64,000 nt of DNA from JABDQW01 sp942492025 (GCA_942492025.1 CALODJ010000009.1:62001-126000), one strand, 5' to 3'; shown: positions 16,901-25,736, counted from the stretch's first letter. Numbers and translations: made by a program. Notes: generated by a model not told the origin, from the letters alone.

Positions 16901-18313
16901 TAGCAGGTAACCGTCCTCGTTCAACGCAAAGTGGAACAACGATATCAGTTTTTGCTGCACCTCGGGTTCGAGATAGATCAGCAAGTTGCGGCAACTGATC
17001 AGGTCCAGTTTCGAGAAGGGTGCATCGCTGATCAGGTTTTGGGCCGCGAACACCACGGATTCGCGAACCTGCTTATTGATCCGGAAATGGCTGTCGGTGC
17101 GGGTAAAGAACCGCTGTAGCCTTTCCGGCGATACATCGGCCCTGATGCTTTCCGGGTAGATACCCCTGCGCGCAAACGCGAGTGCTTCATCGTCGATATC
17201 GGTTGCGTAGATTTGAAGATTGAACGGCTTTTGCGCTGCAGAGAACGGCTCGATCAGCAGTATGGCAATCGAATACGCTTCCTCCCCCGTTGCACAACCG
17301 GGCACCCAGACCCGGATCGGGGTATCGGGGTCCATTCGTTCGATCCATGTCGGGACCACGGTATGCTCGAGCACCTGGAAGGCTTCCGGTTCGCGGAAAA
17401 ATCCGGTTACGCCAATCAGCAGGTCGCGGAACAGATCATTCACTTCCTCCTTGTTATCGCGCAATAGCTGGTGATATTCGGACAGCTGATTGATGTGGTT
17501 AAGGCTCATGCGTCGCAGCACACGGCGCATCAGCATGTTCTTGCGGTAGCTGCGAAAATCGTAGTCCGTGCGCGCACGCAACAGCGCGAGAATGCGGCCG
17601 AACAGCTCGCTTTCTGTCTCGGGTTGCAGCGCAGGTTTCCAGGCACCGCTGACATACGCATGCTGAACATAGCCGGTCAGCACTTCGGGCATGTCCTCAG
17701 GCGGCAGGATATAGTCGACGGTGCCGGTTGCGATAGCGCTTTGCGGCATGTAAGGATAATCCGCCGTGTCGGGAGCTTGCACCATCGTCATGCCGCCGCC
17801 GACCTTGATTGCCTGCAGGCCAATGGTTCCATGCGAACCGGTGCCGGAGAATATGACCCCGATGGCGCGTTCTTGCTGATCCAGCGCCAGCGACCGTAAA
17901 AAGTGGTCGATCGCAGTCTCTACATCGTGCCTTTCAGGGGGTAAATCCAGGTGTAGATGAGCGTGGTGGATCGACAGATACCTGGCTGGTGGAATGATAT
18001 AGATGCGGTTGGCTTCGACCGCCAACCCATCCGTCACCTCACACACCGGCATCCGGGTGTGATGGGACAGCAAGTCCACCATCAGGCTCTGATGGGTGGG
18101 ATCCAGATGGGGTACCAGCACGAAGGCCGTTCCACTGTCGGTCGGCATGTGTGTAAAAAAGGTTTTGAAGGCGTTCAAGCCGCCTGCTGATGCGCCCATT
18201 CCGACGATGGGGCAGGATGCTGCATGACTCTCTTTATCTGTTGAAGCAGAACCACCGTTTGGCTGGTGTCGAACAGGCTTCCTGTTTTTGGCCCTGGACA
18301 CGGTGTTACTCAT
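13973..18313 (-). CDS. CheB-CheR-PAS-histidine kinase fusion protein
   Basis: A 1446-aa multidomain signalling protein. Order: CheB methylesterase (about 35-225; active-site Ser42 in GASAGG, FSGTGSHG), CheR N-terminal and SAM-methyltransferase domains (about 235-500; VPGCATGEEAYSIA near 335-348, CRNLLIYL), a PAS-like segment (530-650), a Glu/Leu-rich coiled coil with repeated NEEL units (671-744), about four PAS domains (745-1235), and a HisKA_3 kinase with His1257 in QDIHDGLGQQLTG plus ATPase domain. No membrane helices, so it is cytosolic. It likely joins glutamate methylation chemistry with NarL-type phosphotransfer. ATG 18313 is used; a TTG two codons upstream is also open. The regulator gene lies 160 bp upstream on the same strand and is the obvious partner. 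Confidence 0.93.
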   Translation of the reverse strand: MSNTVSRAKNRKPVRHQPNGGSASTDKESHAASCPIVGMGASAGGLNAFKTFFTHMPTDSGTAFVLVPHLDPTHQSLMVDLLSHHTRMPVCEVTDGLAVEANRIYIIPPARYLSIHHAHLHLDLPPERHDVETAIDHFLRSLALDQQERAIGVIFSGTGSHGTIGLQAIKVGGGMTMVQAPDTADYPYMPQSAIATGTVDYILPPEDMPEVLTGYVQHAYVSGAWKPALQPETESELFGRILALLRARTDYDFRSYRKNMLMRRVLRRMSLNHINQLSEYHQLLRDNKEEVNDLFRDLLIGVTGFFREPEAFQVLEHTVVPTWIERMDPDTPIRVWVPGCATGEEAYSIAILLIEPFSAAQKPFNLQIYATDIDDEALAFARRGIYPESIRADVSPERLQRFFTRTDSHFRINKQVRESVVFAAQNLISDAPFSKLDLISCRNLLIYLEPEVQQKLISLFHFALNEDGYLLLGSAETVGRRQDLFEAVSKKWRVFKRIGPTRRDTIDFPIVHGFGRHSSLQPVTQMTTRSGINFAALTQRQLLLDYGPASALINRKHDILYFYGPTGDYLEPPTGEPTSDLIAMARQGLRIRLRAACHQAIQENRSVSDTSARVKRGGKWHACTISVKPIMEPKQAEGLLLVTFLERVVAGYAVETEAEPADESSIVSQLEYELKLARDELQGTIEDMESSNEELKASNEEVMSMNEELQSANEELESSKEELQSLNEELATINNQLEDKVDELDRANDDITNLLNSSDIATLFLDTELNIRQFTPVTGKLLGLIASDIGRPISRFASDLTGADLPLEARKVLDKLAPVDNELSTGDGHHYLRRILPYRTADNRIEGVVVTFIDITRRIESEAESRRMATVLQDSYDAITLQDFDGRILAWNRGAERLYGYSKAEALRMNIRDIVPQDKRDEALNFVQRIQGDEIVKPFDTHRLTKDGRTLEVLLTVTPLKDESGRLSAVATTEHEISERELFNHWRAQHELDKRARQIERLQRLVENLPAGAVYLDKERMTMNRAAEEITGYERGDLQTLDQWFAKLYGERAAEIRRIYESYRDAGFIETTPPIMITRKNGSQRFVEFAGYRFEDQEVWMMHDMTKRHLYEKALRKSEERLQAIMDNASEAIVVIDGDGVITDFNIAAETLFGYGADETVGRNISQLMPSPYREQHDAYMRHYRETGKSTIMRQRRELPGRRKDGLIIPLEITIAEIDHRSLYCGMIRDLTEHKSLEKEIADICTLEQERIGQDIHDGLGQQLTGLSMMATSLKHELEKHELPQATRLDEMIGYLTQAAEEARTLSHGLAPISIMPQGLSDAFSKLAEHIRMTTGINCRFESEQSVENMDVTFSMQLYRIAQEAVNNAVKYANPRNIHIKLENIHGYALTVSDDGSGFNVNDMMQKRFGLRIMRYRAGIIGFKLEIESSPGRGTAIHCRQGPAVQ

Positions 18314-18472
18314 TATCAATCACAAGAATGAGCCTGTCATTCTTCAGGGTGGAAGGGTGTTGCATCATTGATGCAGGTAGCTCATCTCGCTTTATACGTC
18401 TTAACCGATGGGTTTTCTTGTCGGGTGTGCACCGGCTCGGGGCGGCAGGACCGCTGTGTTGATCACAAGGCG

Positions 18473-19123
18473 TCAATGTACCTCCAGCGACCATTGTACC
18501 GCACTGCGAGTCAGCTCAATGGAAGAGCCCAGTCCGAGTTTCTTCTTGATATTGGCGCGATGCGTCTCGATGGTCTTTATACTCAGGTGAAGTTTATCGG
18601 CAATCGTGCTGGTGCCCATACCCAGGCCGATGAGTTCAAAAATCTGCAGCTCACGATTGGTGAGCAGTTCGATCGGTGAGACGGGTGTTTTGTGGCTATC
18701 ACCGGCTGTCTGCATGTTGAGATGGGTCTGCAAGCGTTGGCTCATATACACTTCGCCTTTGAGAATCCGTCTAATCGCCTCGATGACCTGCTCGCCAGCC
18801 TCCTGCTTGTTGATGTAGCCTTTTGCGCCTGCCAGCAGGGCACGTTCCGCGAACAGTTTCTCATCATGCATGGATGAGACGAGTACAGGAATATTCGGGA
18901 GCTGTGATTGCATGCGTTTGACCAGTTCCAGGCCATTGCCGTCAGGCAGTGACAGATCGATAATCGCCAGATCGGGCATACATTCTTTTATTAATTTCAT
19001 GGTCCCACTCATACAGGCTGCCTCGGAGCACACGCTGAGATCAGATTCACTTTCTATCAGCTGTTTCAGGCCCGCTCGCACAAGCGGGTGATCGTCGATG
19101 ATGAATATTTTTACCGGCTGCAT
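18473..19123 (-). CDS. NarL/FixJ-type response regulator
   Basis: A 216-aa transcription regulator. The receiver domain (1-120) has IIDDHP, phospho-acceptor Asp56 in AIIDLSLPDG and the Lys in KGYINKQ. The LuxR-type helix-turn-helix (about 148-210) shows LTNRELQIFELIGLGMGT and LSIKTIETHRANIKKKL. The HisKA_3 kinase encoded just downstream is of the class that phosphorylates such regulators, so this is a cognate pair. ATG 19123 has no strong ribosome binding site. Targets are unknown; no operator could be recognised. Confidence 0.92.
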   Translation of the reverse strand: MQPVKIFIIDDHPLVRAGLKQLIESESDLSVCSEAACMSGTMKLIKECMPDLAIIDLSLPDGNGLELVKRMQSQLPNIPVLVSSMHDEKLFAERALLAGAKGYINKQEAGEQVIEAIRRILKGEVYMSQRLQTHLNMQTAGDSHKTPVSPIELLTNRELQIFELIGLGMGTSTIADKLHLSIKTIETHRANIKKKLGLGSSIELTRSAVQWSLEVH

Positions 19124-19862
19124 GGAATGGATAATGCCAATGATCGTTCTCTATTTCCTGCCCTCGTTAGCATTCTACACCTGAACTCGCCATTTCTGGC
19201 ATTTAGATACATTCCAGCTAAAACTGCACGAGCACAGTGTGAAGGCAGTATTCAACGGCTGGCAACAACCGGAAACACCCGTTGGCTTGCGGTTTCGCTG
19301 GCGAGCATCTTACTGTTCTCAATGATGCCTATTCACCTTATTTTCGAATCAACAACACAAAGAGTTAAGTCATCGGTGTGATTTCCCCGTGATTTGTTTT
19401 ATGACAGGGGTGAAATGAATGGATTCAGGAATGCACGATCAGGTCCATCCGGGTTAGCGATGCGTCAGACAGTTAATAACGAATCGGGGAAACCCTGATT
19501 GTTGATACGGTGGGTAATGGGTTAACTTTATGTAATTAGGGATAATATTGTCTGTCGAAATTTGATCGGGGAGGGTATCTACCGATGTAACTTGAGTCGC
19601 GACAGCATGCTTTGAAATAACGGGATTGCTAACCCGTGTTTTTTATCACGATAAAGGATTGAGCAATGTTTTAAGGAAACTCTGATTTATTCAGAGGTTC
19701 CTTTCGGCATATGGATGTGCCGCCATTTTCAATCACATATGTGATTGAAAATGGCGAAAAATAAAAATCGCATTTTTATTTTTCGTGCTCTGATAATTCC
19801 TGGATGGAATTGTTAAGAGCTTCCTTAAGCTATATTACAGTTTCAATTCGAGGGGGAGTTGA
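19124..19862. other. Divergent intergenic region containing a full-length repeat
   Basis: About 740 bp between the NarL-type regulator and the STAS gene. It holds the full-length five-hairpin repeat at 19671-19827. The remainder has no convincing ORF and no clear promoter consensus. The GGGGGAG ribosome binding site of the STAS gene begins about 25 bp after the repeat. Confidence 0.5.
19671..19827 (+). repeat. Five-hairpin palindromic repeat, full-length copy 2
   Basis: About 157 bp in which nearly every base can pair. Hairpin A at 19673-19703 (AAGGAAACTCTGA / TCAGAGGTTCCTT). Hairpin B at 19705-19722 (CGGCA / TGCCG). Hairpin C at 19723-19754, a perfect 32-nt palindrome with arms CCATTTTCAATCACAT. 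Hairpin D at 19755-19785 with perfect 14-bp arms CGAAAAATAAAAAT. Hairpin E at about 19788-19815 around AATTCC/GGAATT. The outer ends are TTAAGGAA and TTCCTTAA. It lies 36 bp upstream of the STAS gene start, so it would be in or just before that gene's leader. Confidence 0.85.
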
Positions 19863-20219
19863 ATGAATATTGTACTTGATGATAACAGGGAGGGTAAGGT
19901 CGTAAGGATTGATGTTGGACAGCGGCTTGATCTGACAGCGTACAAACCATTTACTGAAGGCACGATTCGTGCGGTCGATAATCCACAGGTTGTGGCTATT
20001 GTGGTCGATTTCAGCGGCACGCGTCATCTGTTCGATTCGGGTAAGGCCATGTTGGCTGACCTGTTAATGAGAGCAAGGTATCTGAAAATTCCTTTACGGC
20101 TGGTCAATGCCAGTCCTGATATCAGTCTCGAACTATCGATGGTAGAACTTTCCACGGACCGTATTCACGAAAAGGGTGATGTCGGCGTCGGCTCACAACC
20201 CTCGAGGCATGCTTCTTGA
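19863..20219 (+). CDS. STAS-domain protein, anti-sigma-factor-antagonist-like
   Basis: A 118-aa cytoplasmic protein with a STAS-like fold: an N-terminal beta strand, GQRLDLTAYKPF, then VVAIVVDFSGTRHLFDSGKAMLADLL (the usual site of the regulatory Ser/Thr; here the segment reads DFSGTRHLFDSG). Such proteins relay signals by binding partner kinases or phosphatases. The partner is not encoded nearby. A GGGGGAG ribosome binding site precedes ATG 19863 directly. The following gene encodes a PilZ protein 245 bp downstream on the same strand; a functional link with c-di-GMP signalling is only inferred. Confidence 0.65.
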   Translation: MNIVLDDNREGKVVRIDVGQRLDLTAYKPFTEGTIRAVDNPQVVAIVVDFSGTRHLFDSGKAMLADLLMRARYLKIPLRLVNASPDISLELSMVELSTDRIHEKGDVGVGSQPSRHAS

Positions 20220-20464
20220 TACAGTTATCAGAGATACCGGTATAGATCAATAAAATACGTTGCATGCAATTAATACGATGAGGCTTTTATTGATTGGTTA
20301 TTGAATGTCAGGCTTGTTGCAGTGCGTTATTCCGTACCTGGCTATGTAGATTGTAACGAGAAAATGCACTGCTACGAACTTTAGAATGTCTGATCAATGC
20401 AGGTTTCTTACAAAAATATTGATTGCAGCAACGAATTATGATGAATTTATGCACGGAGGGTGTC

Positions 20465-20824
20465 ATGTACGCAAACAAGCGAAGCAATGTACGCAAGGCG
20501 CTGTATCTTAGTGTCGACGTATACAATTTAGGCGAGCACTTGGGTCGCTATCAGTCAAGAAATATCAATATAGATGGCGCCTTTATCGATAGTTGCCCAT
20601 GCCAGCTTTGCCCAGATGATACGTTGGATTTACATTTTTATTTTAATGAAAGTGAACAAGCGTCTCTTCATCTGAAAGCCACCGTTATCCACTCAGCTGA
20701 CATGGGAGTAGGTGTTCTTTTCGACTATGGTGATCTGGAATACCGACGGCTGCTGAATGCAATCGCCAGGTACACGAGTGACGGGCAGGCACGTGAGATA
20801 CCTGGCTTCTGGTATGTGTGTTAA
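20465..20824 (+). CDS. PilZ-domain protein (probable c-di-GMP receptor)
   Basis: A 119-aa protein made up of a single PilZ domain. The N-terminal motif KRSNVRKAL fits RxxxR, and the second motif NIDGAF fits the D/NxSxxG position with Asn-Ile-Asp-Gly, so binding is plausible but the serine is replaced. A CPCQLC cluster follows near residues 44-49, which is unusual for the family. ATG 20465 is chosen over an upstream in-frame ATG because GGAGG lies just before it. A strong stem-loop follows the stop. Confidence 0.7.
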   Translation: MYANKRSNVRKALYLSVDVYNLGEHLGRYQSRNINIDGAFIDSCPCQLCPDDTLDLHFYFNESEQASLHLKATVIHSADMGVGVLFDYGDLEYRRLLNAIARYTSDGQAREIPGFWYVC

Positions 20825-20844
20825 GTAAACCTGACTCGTTTAGT

Positions 20845-20886
20845 AATATGCGAATGAAGCTATCATTGATGCTTCATTCGCGTATT
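20845..20886 (+). terminator. Long stem-loop after the PilZ gene
   Basis: AATATGCGAATGAAGC at 20845-20860 and GCTTCATTCGCGTATT at 20871-20886 pair over 16 positions with one G-T type mismatch, around a 10-nt loop. It is 20 bp after the stop codon. No T-run follows, so it may be a factor-assisted terminator or an mRNA-stabilising hairpin. Confidence 0.55.
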
Positions 20887-21076
20887 GCAGATTATGTCAT
20901 GATATTTAAAAGTCTGGAATTGATCAGACATCATAACAACTGAATCTCAAAATGATCTGACAGAGGAAGCAAGTTCAACAGTTGCCGCACCTCACTACAG
21001 AATAAATTACTTACAACCGGAGATCAAAACTGTCTTTGCGATCGGAGTACTCAACCTGAAGTGACCGAAAGTCAAA

Positions 21077-23014
21077 TTATTCAAGGCCGTCAATGCTGAC
21101 GGTAAGCTCGTCAAGTTCTTCGCTGGCCAGAATCCATTCGCTTTCTATGGCAACGCACTGTTTATCGACTCGGGCTTTTTCACGCAGACAGTCTTGTAGT
21201 TTGCGTTTGTTTTCCTCGCTGTAGATCTCCGGGTCCGCGAGCTTCCTGTCCAATTCGGTCTGGGTGCTGTGCAATGCATCGAGTTTCGTTTCAGCTTCTG
21301 AAATGCGTTTGCGTAAGGGCTGAAGACGTTCGCGCTGTTTTGCCTGTAATCGTTTTCTGTCTTTTCTGCACACCGCACTATTCATCGAATCGTCCGTTTT
21401 CACGATGTCTGTTGAATTAGCCGCGGTCTGCCTGTTCTGGTCGCTGAGCCATCTCGGGTAATCGTCCAGGCTCAACGTGAAATCATCGACCTGAGAATCG
21501 TGCACCAGCATCAATCGGTCACAGCTTACGCGCAGCAGGTGCCGGTCGTGTGATACGATCAACATCGCACCGCTGAAGTCCTGCAATGCTACGGCGAGCG
21601 CCTGACGCATTTCGAGGTCCAGGTGGTTAGTGGGCTCGTCCAGTAGCAGCAGATTGGGCCGCTGGTGAACGAGCATCGCCAGTACGAGCCGGGATTTCTC
21701 GCCACCTGAAAACGGGCCGACGGGCTCGAGCGCACGCTCGTTGGAGAAACCGAAGCCACCGAGATGGTTCCGCAGATCGGCCTCGCGTGCCCGAGTATCG
21801 ATTTGCTGCAGATGCTCCAAAGGCGTATGTTCCGGGTGTAGCTGTTCGACCTGGTGTTGTGCAAAGTAACCGATGCGGGTGTCTTTATGGACTTCGCGCT
21901 GACCCTGCTGTAGCTGAAGACCATCCTGCCATGTACCGGCCAGCAGTTTGATCAAGGTTGACTTTCCGGCGCCGTTGCGGCCCAGCAAGCCAACGCGATC
22001 GCCAGGCGAAATGATCAGCTCGACGCTGCTAATAATTGCAGTATCGCTGTAGCCGGCATAGACACTATGCAGCCGCAGCAGCGTGTGCGGTGATTTCTCC
22101 GGCTCTCGTAACGAAAAATGAAACGGTGAATCCACGTGTGCCGGGGCAATTTGTTGCATGCGCTGCAGCGCTTTCAGTCGGCTCTGTGCCTGCCGCGCCT
22201 TGGTTGCCTTGGCGCGGAAGCGCTCGACGAAGGATTGCATGTGGGCGATTTCACGTTGTTGTTTTTCATAGGCCGACTGCTGATTGGCGAGGCGCTCGGC
22301 ACGGATATGTTCGAACGCGGAATAGTTGCCCTGATAGAGCGTGATACGTTGGCGTTCGATGTATGCGATTTGGCTGGCGACGCTGTCGAGAAAATCACGA
22401 TCGTGCGAAACCAGCAGTAAGGTACCGGGGTAGTTCCGCAGCCAGCCCTCCAGCCAGATCACTGCATCAAGGTCCAGGTGATTGGTGGGCTCGTCAAGCA
22501 GCAGCAGGTCAGAACGGCACATCAGCGCGCGAGCGAGATTCAAGCGCATGCGCCAGCCGCCGGAAAATTCCTCGACCAGCCTGTCTTCATCACCGGCACC
22601 AAAACCGAGCCCGTTCATCAACTGTCCAGCGCGGCTGCGTGCGCTGTAGCCGCCGATATTGTCGAGTTTGCCGTACAATGTTGCCAGCAGTAGACCGTCG
22701 TTGTCCGCCTCGGCAAGAGCCAGCGCTGCTTCAATCCGACGCAGTTCGGCATCACCATCGAGCACGTAGTCGATCGCCGCGCAGTTCTTTGTGGGCATTT
22801 CCTGCGCCACATGCGCGACCACCCAGTCCTTTGGATACAGACAGTCGCCGCTATCCGCGTGCAACTGGCCCAGGATCAGTGCGAACAGACTGGACTTACC
22901 CGTGCCGTTAGCGCCGGTGATGCCGACTTTCTGTCCTGGAAATACCTGGAAACCCGCATTTTCAAACAATAAACGCTGGCCTCGGCGTAGCGAGAGGTCG
23001 TTGAATTGAAGCAT
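21077..23014 (-). CDS. yheS: ABC-F family ATPase, YheS-like
   Basis: A 645-aa soluble protein with two ABC cassettes and no membrane domain, similar throughout to E. coli YheS. Cassette 1 has GANGTGKSS, FSGGWRMRLNLARAL and LLLLDEPTNHLDLDAV; cassette 2 has GRNGAGKSTL, FSGGEKSRLVLA and DEPTNHLDLEM. A charged linker (about 240-310) separates them, and the last 90 residues form a coiled coil. ABC-F proteins act on the ribosome, resolving stalled or slow translation. ATG 23014 is selected because it starts MLQFNDLSLRRGQ as in the family; an in-frame ATG at 23113 adds 33 non-homologous residues. The upstream gene Q is divergent. Confidence 0.92.
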   Translation of the reverse strand: MLQFNDLSLRRGQRLLFENAGFQVFPGQKVGITGANGTGKSSLFALILGQLHADSGDCLYPKDWVVAHVAQEMPTKNCAAIDYVLDGDAELRRIEAALALAEADNDGLLLATLYGKLDNIGGYSARSRAGQLMNGLGFGAGDEDRLVEEFSGGWRMRLNLARALMCRSDLLLLDEPTNHLDLDAVIWLEGWLRNYPGTLLLVSHDRDFLDSVASQIAYIERQRITLYQGNYSAFEHIRAERLANQQSAYEKQQREIAHMQSFVERFRAKATKARQAQSRLKALQRMQQIAPAHVDSPFHFSLREPEKSPHTLLRLHSVYAGYSDTAIISSVELIISPGDRVGLLGRNGAGKSTLIKLLAGTWQDGLQLQQGQREVHKDTRIGYFAQHQVEQLHPEHTPLEHLQQIDTRAREADLRNHLGGFGFSNERALEPVGPFSGGEKSRLVLAMLVHQRPNLLLLDEPTNHLDLEMRQALAVALQDFSGAMLIVSHDRHLLRVSCDRLMLVHDSQVDDFTLSLDDYPRWLSDQNRQTAANSTDIVKTDDSMNSAVCRKDRKRLQAKQRERLQPLRKRISEAETKLDALHSTQTELDRKLADPEIYSEENKRKLQDCLREKARVDKQCVAIESEWILASEELDELTVSIDGLE

Positions 23015-23198
23015 GGGTGGTATTATAACGTGTCCTCGGAGCTGAAGATTAATCCGGATTTTGCACGAAGGATCTGGATTTAGAGGCCGTGTGACGATAA
23101 AGACAATACGCATATCAGGTCATTTCGCGACGATGTGCGGTTAAAATAGGCGTCATCGTGGAATACCTCAATGAAAATCTCAGCGGATCAGAAGCCCG

Positions 23199-24593
23199 AT
23201 GAGCACGCAGCAGTACGATCTATTGATCATTGGTGCGGGTGTCTCGGGTACTGCATTACTGTATCTTGCAACGCACTACACCGATTTAAATCACGTCGGT
23301 ATTATCGATAAGTATGCAGCGCCTGCACGCGTCAACTCCCTGTCGAGTAATAACAGTCAGACCCTGCACTGTGGGGACATAGAAACAAACTACAGCCTCG
23401 AAAAAGCCCTCAAGGTGCGGCGTGCAGCCAACATGCTGAAAAACTACGCGGTTCGACAGGCTGACTCACACCACATCATTTTCAAGTACCCCAAAATGGT
23501 GCTTGGTGTCGGTGAAAATCAATGTCGTCAGCTTCGCGAACGCTTCGAGATTTTCAGCCCTTACTACCCGGGCCTGAAACTGCTCGATAAAAGAGCCATC
23601 GCCCGTATAGAGCCCGCCGTTGCGATGAAAGATGGTCGCTTTCGTGAAGAGGAAATCATCGCGCTCGGATCCACCGAAGAGTATACCGCGGTTAATTATG
23701 AAGCCCTGTCGCGATCGTTTGTTCGCCAGGCACAGTCGCAGGGCAACAAGCATATTGATCTGCATTTTGATGAATATGTCACGCACATCAAAATTGAACA
23801 CCAGCGTTTTCTTGTGGAAACCCGCCATACCTGTTACCAGGCACGCGCGATTGTGGTCTGCGCGGGTGGTCACAGCCTGAAGCTGGCCCACGATCTGGGA
23901 TATGGTCTGCACTATTCCTGCTTACCCGTGGCGGGCAGCTATTATTTCACGCCCGCTGTGCTCAAGGGAAAGGTTTACACGGTGCAAAATGATGCGCTGC
24001 CGTTTGCCGCTATTCACGGTGATCCAGACGTGCTCGTTCCTGGCAAAACGCGCTTTGGACCGACCGCGCTGGTGTTGCCGATTCTGGAACGTTATAACCT
24101 CAGCACTCTGCCGGATTTTTTGCAAGTGTTTCGTTTTGATAAGCGTGTTGCGAAGGTCTTACTCGATCTTATGCGTAATCGTGATATCCGTAACTACATG
24201 CTGAAAAACTTTCTTTTTGAAATACCACTGCTGCGTAAATGGCTGTTCCTGAAAGACGCTCGCATCATCGTACCTTCATTACGTTTCCGTGATCTGAAGT
24301 TTGCGCATAATGTGGGCGGCATACGACCGCAGTTGATCGATAAAGACCATCAGAAACTGCTTCTGGGTGAAGCGAAAATCGATACCGGGATTGGCGCCAT
24401 ATTTAATATGACGCCCTCACCAGGCGGCACATCCTGCCTGGAGAACGCCGAAATCGATCTACGCACGATCGTGCAGCACCTGGGTGCCAATATCGACGAG
24501 GCTGCATTCAAGCAAGACTTGCTTGGTGAGGACCACAGGCACACCGATACTGATTTTACTGGCCGGATTCTAAGTGGCAACGACGCAGCATGA
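23199..24593 (+). CDS. FAD-dependent oxidoreductase, malate:quinone oxidoreductase-like
   Basis: A 464-aa flavoprotein. The N-terminal dinucleotide motif is DLLIIGAGVSGTALLYLA (residues 7-24). Further Mqo-family features are NSQTLHCGDIETNYS (near 50-64), IARIEPAV, CAGGHSLKLAHDLGYG and the C-terminal MTPSPGGTSCL segment. Mqo passes electrons from malate to quinones at the inner membrane. It is shorter than most Mqo proteins (about 490-550 aa), so a related 2-hydroxy-acid dehydrogenase is possible. No close ribosome binding site beyond GAAGC. Divergent from the ABC-F gene. Confidence 0.7.
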   Translation: MSTQQYDLLIIGAGVSGTALLYLATHYTDLNHVGIIDKYAAPARVNSLSSNNSQTLHCGDIETNYSLEKALKVRRAANMLKNYAVRQADSHHIIFKYPKMVLGVGENQCRQLRERFEIFSPYYPGLKLLDKRAIARIEPAVAMKDGRFREEEIIALGSTEEYTAVNYEALSRSFVRQAQSQGNKHIDLHFDEYVTHIKIEHQRFLVETRHTCYQARAIVVCAGGHSLKLAHDLGYGLHYSCLPVAGSYYFTPAVLKGKVYTVQNDALPFAAIHGDPDVLVPGKTRFGPTALVLPILERYNLSTLPDFLQVFRFDKRVAKVLLDLMRNRDIRNYMLKNFLFEIPLLRKWLFLKDARIIVPSLRFRDLKFAHNVGGIRPQLIDKDHQKLLLGEAKIDTGIGAIFNMTPSPGGTSCLENAEIDLRTIVQHLGANIDEAAFKQDLLGEDHRHTDTDFTGRILSGNDAA

Positions 24594-24858
24594 CAGCAGA
24601 GCCCGCTCAGCCGAATGGCATATACTTGAATTGAAAAAGCACACTTTTACATAAATACGTCAGTTAAAGAAACTGAGCTGTGCGCTTATTGGTTAGCAAG
24701 CTGGACTGCCAGGGTTGCCACGCCGCTGTAGCGGCGCGTAATGACCTGAATTACGGCTTGAGCAAGCGCCATTCCACTCAGCCGCCATTTTCGCATTTCT
24801 CATGGTCATGCCAACCAATGACCAGATCCATCCAGACTCAGCCTGCATATCGCATGTA

Positions 24859-25566
24859 TCACCAGGGTAATAATTCACCATCAAATGCCCAGAATTTTCC
24901 GGTGTCGCTGGGCTTGAGTGTACTCAATACCTCAAGCATACAGGTGACGCTTTGTTCAGGTGAGAAAAGCTGCCCTGTGGGCACATTTTTCTGGAACGGT
25001 TTTGACAAGGCAGTATCGGTTGTCCCGGGGTGCAAGGCAGCAAGTACGACATTGGGCAGCGTGCGCTTCCATTCGATAGCCAGCGTCTTGATACACATAT
25101 TCAGCGCGGCCTTGGAAGCGCGATAACTGTACCAGCCTCCGAGTCGATTATCTTCGATACTGCCCACCTTGGCCGAAATGGTGGCAAACAGGGCTGGACG
25201 GCCGTGTTTGAAGTGGTTTTGCAGGTGCTTGGCCAGTAACAGCGTTGGTATGGTGTTGATTTTGATGTTTCGCAGAAAAAAATCAGGATCCAGTTGTCTG
25301 ATGGTCTTCTCTGGGCCGTAGTCGGGTCGATGCAATATACCTGCGGCATTGATAAGCCAGTCGATTTCCCCTAATTGCGTGGACCATGTCTGGATGGCGG
25401 ATTCATTCGTGATGTCCAACGGGTGCCAGTTGACTTTCCTGTCGCGATAAACAGGTTGAGTGCGATAATAGGTCGCATCGATCGAACTGACGTCAGTGCG
25501 TTTCGCCAGCACATCAACAAAGGTGCCGCCAATACCGCCGGAACCGCCAATGATTACGATATTCAC
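24859..25566 (-). CDS. Short-chain dehydrogenase/reductase, C-factor-like
   Basis: A 235-aa cytoplasmic SDR. The nucleotide motif is GGSGGIGGTF at residues 7-16 and the active site is YSYRASKAAL (YxxxK) near residue 150, with NAAG near residue 88. The GTTDTALSKPFQKNVP region near residue 190 is typical of the CsgA/C-factor-type SDRs of gammaproteobacteria. The substrate is unknown. The start is GTG 25566, supported by TGAGG 7 bases upstream. It is 170 bp downstream of hemG on the same strand. Confidence 0.85.
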   Translation of the reverse strand: MNIVIIGGSGGIGGTFVDVLAKRTDVSSIDATYYRTQPVYRDRKVNWHPLDITNESAIQTWSTQLGEIDWLINAAGILHRPDYGPEKTIRQLDPDFFLRNIKINTIPTLLLAKHLQNHFKHGRPALFATISAKVGSIEDNRLGGWYSYRASKAALNMCIKTLAIEWKRTLPNVVLAALHPGTTDTALSKPFQKNVPTGQLFSPEQSVTCMLEVLSTLKPSDTGKFWAFDGELLPW

Positions 25567-25736
25567 TGAATGGCCTCACTGGTGATAGTGTGAAGGTTTG
25601 AGTCCATCACATTAGACACCCGTATCCTAGGTCCATTCGCGGCTTGAACAGCGCCTGCGCTGAGTGCTTCGTTGGCCAGCTGAATGAGCCAGGGCTATCT
25701 CCGCCACGAATAGCGTATTGCTCCTGTTGTGACTTC

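Noticed and set aside
15695..17899. Several long plus-strand frames inside the CheB-CheR kinase gene
   Set aside because: All are antisense to a continuous 1446-codon gene with clear domains; translation products are low-complexity or have no family features.
22363..22911. A 182-codon plus-strand frame inside the ABC-F gene
   Set aside because: Antisense shadow; the ABC-F protein has intact Walker and signature motifs across it.
24590..24634. 14-codon frame overlapping the Mqo-like stop (ATGA)
   Set aside because: Too short, no conserved feature, and ATGA overlap alone is not evidence.
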